64,000 bases of DNA from Polyporus tsugae. Lineage: Eukaryota; Basidiomycota; Agaricomycetes; Polyporales; Polyporaceae. A program made the translations under genes and the position numbers. Positions 1 to 8,608 of the stretch are shown in pieces. Numbering within the stretch: position 1 is the stretch's first letter; each line of letters begins with the position of its first letter. The DNA lies in NCBI GenBank assembly GCA_024305745.1, contig JAHRBS010000013.1:1240001-1304000 (forward strand). The letters run 5' to 3'. The notes under the pieces were generated by a model. The model made no database searches and was not told the DNA's origin. It worked only from the letters and a program-made list of their open reading frames with translations.

Positions 1-230
1 ATCACGGTTTTCTGAACCGTCGATGTTGTACAGAGGAATTGGCCTTGCCAACTTCCTCGTTGTAACCCTATTCTGTTCTACGAATCATCTATGTAGGAAC
101 TTAGTAGTAGCACTGCTATCTACCATAGCTACAATGTCCTTATGTCACTGCTTGCCGATTAACCGTACCGGTATATGAAAGTGTTGACCATCGTGATTTA
201 CTTCATATACAAATGACGAACCCAGTACAG
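1..230 (-). pseudogene. Retroviral-type aspartic protease segment of the Ty3-like element (partial, dead)
   Basis: Downstream of Gag a minus-strand frame reads DIVAMVDSSATTKFLHR, a TGA stop at 85-87, then FVEQNRVTTRKLARPIPLYN. This matches the start of a retropepsin domain, whose active site is normally D-S/T-G-A; here Gly has become Ser (GGT to AGT). A further TGA lies at 145-147. The domain runs off the left edge. Confidence 0.65.
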
Positions 231-284
231 AAAATCGACTATTACTACAAGAACCAGCACGTGCAGCATCCAATGCGGTTCTAA

Positions 285-1121
285 TCAAAAACCCTCTTTC
301 TTATCGACCACCGTAAGGGCGGCAATCTTCTCTTCCATTGCCTTGAGCTGGGCCTTGAGTGTCGTGAGCTCATCGGTACTGGATGAGGAAGAAGAGGCAG
401 CTCATTGGCCCTCGACCTTGGGCTTTGGGCAGCAGAACACGGGATGTCCTTTCTCACCGCAGTTCCAGCACTCGCCATCAAAGTTCTTCTTGCCCGAACC
501 AGAGGTGGCTACCTGTTTGCCCTTCTTCTTCCATCCAAATTGCTTTGGCTGTTCCTCCTCGCGCACGGCAAGTTGCTGGTCCATCTGCAGTGCAACTTTC
601 TGGATCTTGGTGAGGTCCAAGATGTCGTGTGCTGTGGTCGCGAAGGTGTCCTTGATCTTGTAAGGGAGTGCCGTGCAGTACCGTTCGCGCTTGTCCGCAT
701 CACCGAACCTGGTGCGAGCAGCGATGGCATTGAACTGACTGGTATAGTCCTTGATGGTGCCAAGCCGATGCGAAGCCTTGCAGAGTTTGGCGAGTTCTGT
801 GACAGCCGCTTCCTTGTCGTTCGCAGCGCAGAAGTGCACCTTGAATGGCCCTTCAAAGGCCGCAAAGTCTGACCACGCAACATTGCCGCTGGCCACCGTG
901 ACGATGTATGGGCTGGCCCACTCAGCAGCGCCACTGGTCAACTTGTTGAGGATTGTGATCCAGCGGATCGCATGCACAACACCTTGCGCCTTGAGAAGGT
1001 TGTAGTAGATGCGGGCATTGACTACAAAGTGGAGCCCTTCCTGCGCGAGCTTTCCATCGTACTCACGAGGGGCGACTTGGGAGAGGAGTTTGGAGACATC
1101 AAAGGGGGCGGGTGTGGCCAT
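285..1121 (-). pseudogene. Gag polyprotein of Ty3-type element, interrupted by a TGA stop
   Basis: The frame starts at an ATG at 1121 (MATPAPFDVSKLL) and reads a retrotrans_gag-like capsid region followed by a basic linker and one CCHC zinc knuckle of the form CX2CX4HX4C (CWNCGEKGHPVFCC), the nucleic-acid-binding signature of Gag. A TGA at 402-404 stops it just after the knuckle, yet the same frame then continues with a Ser-rich and coiled-coil-like tail (TDELTTLKAQLKAMEEK) to a second TGA at 285-287 that probably is the natural end. The upstream minus frame is open to 1250 but is low-complexity Ser/Pro. The capsid body is otherwise intact, so the copy is fairly young. Confidence 0.75.
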
Positions 1122-1285
1122 AGTGGGAGCGGGTGACAGTGCTCGTGATGAGGGTGAAGAGGAAGAGGACGATGAGGGTGGTGAGGATGGAGGTGTCGGG
1201 GTGTTGAGAACTACAGTTTCTCGATGCCTACTCCGTGCCCACGGACTCAACTTTCACAACCGCAATGGTCACCAGGTTGTAAGAC

Positions 1286-4081
1286 ATGTTTGTATCAACT
1301 TGGAAATCACTAGCAACCCCCAAACACTTCTGCAGAAAGTCCGCATCTTGGTGGACGCTGCAGCTTACTGCGCTCAAACGAACAACCGCTGCTGCTTCCA
1401 GAGACGCCACCCCCCCATGGCAGCGGAAGCACCATTCCAGATGGCTGTTGAAGAAACAATGCTTCGCACCCGAGTTCATCAACTGATATGCGTATTTTGA
1501 CTGCGAGAAGGCCGCCATTAAGCACAAAGAATGGCAAAGCCTCCTCCACTGCGAAATTTGCAAGACCTAAAACAAACATATGAAGAATCACGTACGCGAG
1601 ATCTCCGAAGACTCCAAATGAGTTTGGGACCTCACCAGTTGGATCGGACCCTGCAGGTCCTCCACAATGACTGAGATCATCCACAATGGACAAAAACTGT
1701 CGAGCCACAAAGAACTGTGGCCGGCCACGAATGAAGTATTTCACACGGCCCTCAACCGACCAGTCAACGAGACCATTGTCGAAGAGCTCCCTGCCCATGA
1801 CGAATGCTCGTGGCCCCCATTCAGCTCTTGGGAGCTGCAGGATGCCATTGAGAAAACCATGATCGCATCTGCCACCGGCTGGGATCACATCCACTGGCAG
1901 CATTTAAAACACCTCATCAACCCAAAAAAGAACCTGAAGACCTCAGACAAAATCCTGCAGGGATTCTGAGCTCTCTTCAATGCATGCGTCGAGTTGGCTG
2001 TATGGCCCGAAGAATTCTGCCGCGCTCTTACAGTGGTAATTCCCAAGCCCCACAAACCCGACTACTCCAAACTGAAGGCCTACTGCCCCATCGTCCTGCT
2101 TAGCTGCATGGCGAAGTGGCTTGAGAAGACCATCAACAACAGGCTGCAGTTTGACTGCCACAAGCATGGCATCCTACACCCCTGCCAGTTCGGCAGCACC
2201 TGGCAGAAGTCCACTGTTGACGCTGTCATGTTCCTCACCACACACATCAGCAATGGATGGCAGAAGAAGCAGGTAACATCGATGCTTGGCTTCAATGTTG
2301 CCCAGTTCTATCCGTCCGTCAACCACGACCTGCTAGTCAGCATACTCCACTGCGGCGGGTTCAATGACAAGCTATGCATGTTCATGACCACGTACTTCAC
2401 ACCGCAAAAATCATCCTTCCGATTCGGAAACACAGAGTCACCCAAATTCAAATGCCCGAAGGTTGGTTGTGGCCAGGGATCTTCCCTGTCTTTGACCCTT
2501 TCGGCCATCTACCTTTCCCCTGTCCTGCACAAAGTCGCCGGCACCACGGTCACTGAACAATATGGGCACGGCCACGCACTCCAGTTCTACGTCAATGATG
2601 GCAACCTTATTGCCACTTCCGTGTCAACAGAGGCAAACAACTACCTCCTTGCCAAGTTCTACGGAATAGTGGAGACCCAACTCACACGACTCAGCCTCGT
2701 CATTGAGCATGACAAGGACAAACTCATCCACTTCATGCTTCCCAGAAAACGCACAAATCTATCACCTGCAGAACACCTTGCGGCATTCTGCCCCCTGAAC
2801 CTAGGCTCGGGGCCATGGACATGCGAAAACCCGCTCCCAGCATCCAGCTGCGTCAAACACCTAGGTTTCTTCCTCGAACCAGACCTGTTGTTCCGACAAC
2901 ACATCAAATTCTACACCAAGAAAGGCAACACCACCACCCTTGCATATCAAATGCTCAGCACATCCATCCGGGGCCTCACATCCATACAGCGCCACATACT
3001 GTATGTTTCTTGCATCCTCCCCATTCTCACATACGGGTGCCCTGTATGGTACCGGCCCGTCAAAGGCGCCACACTCATACACCTGCTCAAAGTCATGCAG
3101 AACGTTGCCTGCCTCTGGATAACTGGCACGTTCAAAACCACACCCGTGGGCATCCTCCCGGTCCTTGCCGGAGTCACGCTCATTCACCACTACCTCCAAA
3201 AACTGCGAATGTGGTTGCTCCTGCGCGTCCACACTCTGATGGCCATGCACCCCATCAAAGTGTTGTTTCCTAATATGTACAAACACTCGCAGCTGTCACC
3301 CTATGTATGCTTTCCCCTTTGAGACAAGAAGCCGGCGAGTGGGGACTACCAAGCTGGCATCACGTCGAAAGACAACACCTTCCACCAAACGTGGGACCAT
3401 GGCCATGGCGACGTCCGCCATGACGTCAACGCTCCCACGTGCACATATGCTTACAATCCACTGGACCCAGAATGCTGGCCCAGCGACCGCATTTCTGATC
3501 TGTTCATGGACCGAATCACACTCCACCTCGCGCACCCCAAGAAGGGCGATGACAATGCTCTTCAAAAGTGGATCACGGAGGTTCTTACACCACGAATTGA
3601 GAAGGCTATGGATGACCCAGATTGCCTCGTCTTCTTCACAGACAGTTCCACGTCGAGCAAAGATGGCAAGGGCTCAGGCAGATACATTATGTATCACTGT
3701 CGCGAGCGGGTGCAGTTGGATGCTGCATGGTTCAGACAGGGGTTCTCATACGACATGGAAAAGTTGGTGTTTTCGTGGGCACTCGTCGAGGGCGCCGCTA
3801 ACACGTTGAATGTCTGGCACATCTTCATATTCACCGACTCAGAATCACTCGGGAAAGTGTTCATTGATGTCAAGGATGGGAATGCGGCATCGCTACACAT
3901 CGCACGTACACTGCGGGCCTGGTTCGGTCGCTCACCAGCGCATCAACTCAGTGTCGAGTACGTGCCAGGACACTCAGGGATTCCCGGCAATGAAGCCATG
4001 GACACACTTGTTGGCGAGGTCCGCGTTCCACCATACACAGACATCAATATCATCCCCACATCGCTCCTGTACTGCGGGTGA
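1286..4081 (+). pseudogene. LINE ORF2: reverse transcriptase plus RNase H with several in-frame stops
   Basis: The reading frame (phase of base 2 modulo 3) contains a pre-RT linker (ASWWTLQLTALKR), RT motifs with KPDYSKLKAYCPIVLLS, motif A FNVAQFYPSVNHD, motif B GQGSSLSLTLSAIYLSP and motif C FYVNDG, a thumb/connection region, and an RNase H domain (FFTDSSTSSK, IFTDSESLGK, YVPGHSGIPGNEAMD). In-frame stops lie at 1568 (TAA), 1619, 1967 and 3320 (all TGA) and the frame ends at 4079 (TGA). The catalytic Asp of RT motif A is Asn at 2294-2296 and the first Asp of motif C is Asn at 2594-2596, so the enzyme would be inactive even if read through. RNase H acidic residues look mostly kept. Confidence 0.8.
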
Positions 4082-4190
4082 AGATCACACACGACATCGT
4101 CGAAGCCGACATGAGATCAGGAGACCGCTGCACGGATCATTGAGACCAACGAGCAGGATTTTCTCCAGCGGATGTAACGGGGACTGGCTG
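1286..4190 (+). mobile_element. Non-LTR retrotransposon (LINE, RNase H-bearing, Tad1-like), 5'-truncated
   Basis: One plus-strand frame can be followed from about 1286 to 4081 through linker, reverse transcriptase and RNase H, broken only by stop codons. The endonuclease that should precede the linker is missing, as in a 5'-truncated insertion. The 3' boundary is not marked by a clear poly-A; sequence after 4081 loses coding character and a Ty3-type pol begins near 4273. Clade assignment to Tad1-like elements rests on domain order and is inference. Confidence 0.75.
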
Positions 4191-4272
4191 TAACATCTGA
4201 TCCATATGTACTAGTAGTGTAAACTACCTAGAGGAGTCATTTGTACCCAAATCGAGTTATGTATATCTCGCT

Positions 4273-5777
4273 TTGTTATGCAGACAGCGACATTTGCTCA
4301 ATTTGAAACTCACCCTCAGGCAAGATATGCATGAAATCCAGTCAGAAGGGCTCATGGACTGTGGAGCCTACTCAAGTTTTGCACACTATCAGTTTGTGCA
4401 GGAACACGGCCTAGAGCTACGACGCCTCTCACAAGAAATACGAGTATTCAATGCTGATGCAATGGAGAACAAGAAGGGCTTAATTACTCACTATGTCCGG
4501 TGCCTCATCACAATCGAGAAACACACCAGTTGGCAGTCCTTCCTGGTCACAGATATAGGAAACCGGGATATCATCATGGGCATGACATTCCTTCGGGAAC
4601 ACAACCCTGAAGTCGACTGGAAGGCTGGTCGAGTAGAGTTTACACGGTGCCCTCACACTTGCCTGCCTAGGTCAGTTTCAGTGCAGGAAGAGGAAGTAGG
4701 AACGGTAGATGAACCCCGATTAGAGGAGTTTGCACGCGACAACTATGGCCAACTAGATCCTGAACCCTGGGATAGTACGGAACAGTTTGTGCATTGGATG
4801 CAGTTTTCCAATGACCCTGATGCCTGCGCTCTGCAAACATGGATCAAGGAGAAAAAGGAAGGAACACCGGTGCCCGGGAGCCAAGATAAGGACTACTGGT
4901 CTAATCATGTACCAGCCTGCTACCACCAGTATGGCAATGTGTTTTCCAAGACAGCTTCAGAACAGATGCCAACTCGCAAGCCCTACGACCACCCCATCAA
5001 ACTTGTGGAAGGTGCTGCACCACCAAAGCCGGCAAGGCTCTACCCACTCAACCCACAAGAACGGAACTCCCTGGATGGGTGGATTGATGAACAGGAAGCC
5101 AAGGGATACGTTTGAAGGTCGAAGAGCCCAGCTGCGGCTCCTGTCTTCCTTGTCAAAAAGAAGGATGGCAGCCTACATTTAGTACAAGACTATCGGGCCC
5201 TCATTGCCGTCACAAAGAAGGATAAGTTTTCCATACCACAGATCTCCGACCTCATCGACTGTTTGTCTCAGTCATCCATCTTCACCTCTCTGGACCTGAG
5301 GTGGGGGTACAACAATGTCCATATACGAGAAGGAGATGAGGAGAAGGCAGTGTTTATCGCTCACCGTGGTCTGTATGAGCCAACGGTGATGACATTTGGT
5401 CTCTGTAATGCCCCAAGCACCTTCCAAGCTATGATGAACAAGATCCTCAAGAAGGAGATTGCTATGGGACATGTGGTAGTTTACATTGACAATATTCTCA
5501 TCTTTACGGACGACCTCACACTCCATCGGCAACTTACGGAATGGGTACTTCAGAAGCTACGAGCAAACGACCTCTTCATCAAGCCTGAAAAGTGCAAGTT
5601 TGAACAACAATCGGTCGAGTTCCTTGGGTTGATCATCTCAAAGGATTCCATCACCATGGACCCAACCAAGGTGGAAGGCGTGAAGAACTGGCCAACACCT
5701 ACCAAAGTCAAGCATGTACAGGCTTTCCTCGGTCTTGCCAATGTCTACCGGTGTTTCATCAAGGACTTTATCATGAA
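4273..5777 (+). pseudogene. Ty3/gypsy-type pol fragment: protease and reverse transcriptase, dead
   Basis: A plus-strand frame runs from a protease (MDCGAYSSFAHYQFVQEHGL, with DIIMGMTFLREHNPEVDW further on) through a linker into RT (FLVKKKDGSLHLVQDYRAL, SLDLRWGYNNVHIREGDE, MTFGLCNAPSTFQAMMNKIL, VEFLGLIISKDSITMDP) and stops abruptly in FLGLANVYRCFIKDF. A TGA at 5113-5115 splits the frame where Ty3 elements have Arg before SKSP. The YxDD box reads YIDN (Asn at 5491-5493), removing a catalytic Asp. The missing C-terminal half (RNase H, integrase) is cut off precisely where an LTR starts at 5778, so a later element landed in this one. Confidence 0.8.
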
Positions 5778-6215
5778 TGTTCCATTCGGTGCCTGCTACC
5801 AGCACCTTAGTTTCCTTTTCTGGACGATCTACTTCTCACGTCGTACTTATTGTTCTCCGTTGCATTGTATCTCGTCCTTTGTTCTTTAGCACAATAGCTC
5901 CTTATTGTCCACAGTCGCTATTGTTCCATTCCCATTGTTCACCCGTGTCCATAGTTACCTATTGTCCCCGGGTTCTCATTGTCCTCTATACGTATATAAG
6001 GACCTGTACTTTGCTGCCTGGAGACCTCAGTTTCGACCTCTTGTCTCCACGTAAGCCTCACTGTATTTTGCTTGTAGACATCTACTTACTCAATACATCT
6101 TGTCTCCAGCCCTGACTGTTTGAGCCTTGCTCTGCTCTCGCTGCACAAGTGCTCATTGACACCCTTGCTCATCTCGTAAGTCTCCCTGGTCCTTACTCGA
6201 CAGCCAGTCGTAACA
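5778..6215 (+). repeat. Putative LTR of a second Ty3-type element (TGTT...AACA, about 438 bp)
   Basis: The segment begins with TGTT immediately after the pol frame breaks off and ends with AACA, giving the short inverted ends usual for LTRs. Inside is a TATA box (TATATAA at 5994-6000) followed by a pyrimidine-rich leader, as in a U3-R-U5 promoter. The U3 part carries a series of ATTGT motifs. No matching 5-bp target duplication flanks it (ATGAA before, TTAGG after), which fits the left LTR of a longer element better than a solo LTR. The second LTR is not seen in the window, so the call is inferential. Confidence 0.5.
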
Positions 6216-7165
6216 TTAGGTCGAAACTACTTCATGAGCACCGGTGTACCCACACCCTTTCCCTTTTTCCCCTTGTATGGTACGCACTCTTGACCCTCTG
6301 TGTTGGCCTAGTGTAGTGCGTGCTCTAGTCACACCATCGGATGTGGTCTTGATTCAACTCGAGGCTTGCCACTTTCAGTGGTACAGTGTGTGGAAAGCTC
6401 CTAACCCGAGACCCCAGCACTGACAGAAGTGGTCCGCCTCATGGTGTGGGAGGCTAGAGAATGGCGGCGAAACAAAGCCAAGGCAGGACACCCCTGGGCT
6501 CATGTCCCTTGAGGTTAAGACACAGCAATAGGCCGAGGAGGCTGAGCAGACAGTGTTGGGTTGTGCACCAGCCGTCCATCGTTCCTGGACAGGAAGCCAG
6601 ACACTTCATCCTGGCTTGCAAAGAGTTCGCGCACGCCTTTCACCCCTTTGAAGTCCAGGACGAGTACTGGGATAAGGACAAGAAACGGTGGTCTGTCTGT
6701 GCAACACAACCGGAGTCGTACTTGGAGACCTATTCCTGAGGCAGTCAAAGGTCTCGCACCTCGACTCATCACTACCGAAGACCAACCAGCCCTTATCCTT
6801 GCACACATCGCCAGACCCCCTACACCTGCCTTTCGTGACCCCAAATGTCCACCTCTTTGCCAAGTGGCAGCAGTTGCAACTAGTAACCCTGCATCCTGTC
6901 CTGCATCCCGCCCTACCTCGTGTCCAACCTCTCAACCCCAAAGTCGCAAGCTGACCCCCACTGGGACTCCGTCCGCATCTCCTCGTCTTGGAGGACTAAC
7001 CCTCCAGACCACTGCTGAGCTTGTTAGACAACGGCTCGCATCCCGCACCTCCAATTCCCCCGTCGCTTCGACCTCAGCACTACCCAAGGTTGAAGCAGAA
7101 CCTGAGCAAGAGGACTCGAACCCTGCAGTTGAGGAGGAACCCAAACGTGAATCTCTGAAGAATAT
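6216..7165 (+). mobile_element. Unclassified internal region of the element behind the LTR, with broken ORFs
   Basis: After the LTR no primer-binding site can be named with confidence. A short plus-strand frame at 6461-6739 contains FILACKEFAHAFHPFEVQDE followed by a Lys/Asp-rich stretch, and an overlapping frame at 6561-7211 is Pro/Ser/Thr-rich and ends acidic (EAEPEQEDSNPAVEEEPKRE). Such a low-complexity region could be the N-terminal part of a Gag, but I do not recognise a domain. It is cut near 7165 by a LINE fragment on the opposite strand. Confidence 0.35.
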
Positions 7166-8265
7166 TCAGGTGATGGAAGGATGTGCGGGAGTTCGCTGGC
7201 GAGCTCCTTGAGCATGTCATTCTTGATGTCGGAGTCGCAGGAAATGGAAGGGTCTCCAAGGAAAGACCATGGGGCCGTCTGCAGCTCGACATCGAGTATT
7301 GCATGGTCAGAAAAACCCCGGTCATTGGCAATGACTCGCATGGTGGCATTGCACTCGATGTCTAACCATACGAGGTCGATGACCGTGCCTCGGAGGTCTT
7401 TGCGGTCTGGGATGTGTGTGATGACGTCTGGTGGGGAGAGGAGTCTGTGTCCGAGCACCCCATGGAGGAGGTCGACAAGCATGAGCTTGTTGTTTGAGTC
7501 GGTGGTCGGGTAGACGGTGTCCCAATCTCGACCATGTAGGTTGTAGTCGCCTCCACACAGATGTATGGCAGGGAGGTCATTGATGTGGTCTACGAGAAAC
7601 TCGAGCGTGGTGCACTGAGTGTCATTGTAGAGCCCCAGGATGTTGAGTGTGTCGGACGTGCTGTCAGGGCGCAGTCTGAGCAGTGCCACGTCTCGTGATT
7701 TGATCTTGGAGTCAATGGTTGCGGTTGCTCTGACCATTCATTTGTTGATGTAGACCGCGATGCGGGTGTCTCTCTCAGTTTCGAGGAGGGTCCAGTTCGG
7801 GTGTGACTGCGTCCCGTAGAGGTACGTGCCTTTCGGGTCGGGCGGCGCCTTCCGGCGGTTGAGGTCCGCGGGAAGTGTGGCTTGGAGTTCGTCCCCGTCG
7901 CCCGGCGGGGACGGGATGTCGGATGGGAGGGTATGGACTGGGTCAAACATGTTGATATGAATGTCTGAGTCCAGATCCGGTTGTGAAGTGGGAATGGAGT
8001 TCCAAAAGGAAGCCGGTATCTCGATGTTGTCCTCCTCGTCGGGAGGCGTGGGGGCCGGTTGTGGACTCGGGCTCGCAGGTGCGGGGGCATGATGCGGCGG
8101 CGGGCTGGCTACCCGTCGATCTGCGGGTGCATGTGCGAATTTGGAGTCGGGTCCCATGGCTCGGATGGTGCCGTACCATGGTTCCGTGACTATGATGATG
8201 TCGTGGGTGCGCTGGTAGCGTTCCAGCAGCAGTGTCGTTTGGTGTGAGATGTGGTGTACATTCAC
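7160..8265 (-). pseudogene. LINE endonuclease (exonuclease III/AP-endonuclease fold) fragment
   Basis: The minus-strand frame reads a LINE-type N-terminus (MNVHHISHQTTLLLERYQR, IIIVTEPWYG), a Pro-rich insert, and the core of an EEP nuclease: a GGDYNLHGRDWD motif (metal-binding Asp and Asn), IDLVWLDIECNATM, and the SDHAIL motif with the catalytic Asp-His. One TGA at 7738-7740 breaks the frame between INK and MVRATATI. After SDHAIL the frame drifts into unrelated sequence near 7160, so the RT that should follow is absent. It may come from the same family as the LINE at 1.3-4.1 kb, which lacks exactly this part and lies in opposite orientation. Confidence 0.75.
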
Positions 8266-8608
8266 AGTTCAAATATAACAGTGATGTTATATCGCATTAC
8301 ACCATGGCACGCCCCCGGGGTTCAGGTGGTCAACTTGAAGATGATACATATTATGGGTTACAATTTGTGCAAGGAATACAAATGGCCGTGTGTTCATCAT
8401 ATTGGGAGTGTATTTGTGTAGATATCCAGCAGGTGACCATGGAGTTAGTACGTTGACAGATAAACAACAAAAAGGAGAGGGGAGGGGAGTAGAAAACAAT
8501 ATATTTGCGTCCATTTAATCTGAAGACCGGAGTCGGAAAGATCATTCGCACTGTCCATCGTCAAACTTCGGTGTACTGTACAAACTAGAAATAGGAAAGC
8601 ATAGCCTT
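8266..8608. other. Gap between retroelement cluster and first host gene; nothing recognisable
   Basis: AT-richer stretch with no conserved reading frame. It may hold the 5' end of the LINE fragment on the left and the 3' untranslated region of the Ser-rich gene on the right. Confidence 0.4.

Larger units (their letters stand above)
1..1250 (-). mobile_element. Ty3/gypsy-type LTR retrotransposon fragment (gag plus start of protease), truncated by window edge
   Basis: On the minus strand a Gag reading frame is followed by a protease segment in the order expected for a Ty3-type element. The element continues past base 1, so reverse transcriptase and integrase, if present, are outside the window. 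No LTR is visible at the right side; sequence from about 1290 onward belongs to a LINE on the opposite strand, so the two abut or one inserted near the other. The frame carries several TGA stops, so this copy is dead. Confidence 0.8.

Noticed and set aside
7024..7160. C-terminal continuation of the LINE endonuclease frame
   Set aside because: After SDHAIL the family pattern is lost and the sequence overlaps an unrelated plus-strand frame, so I end the fragment near 7160.
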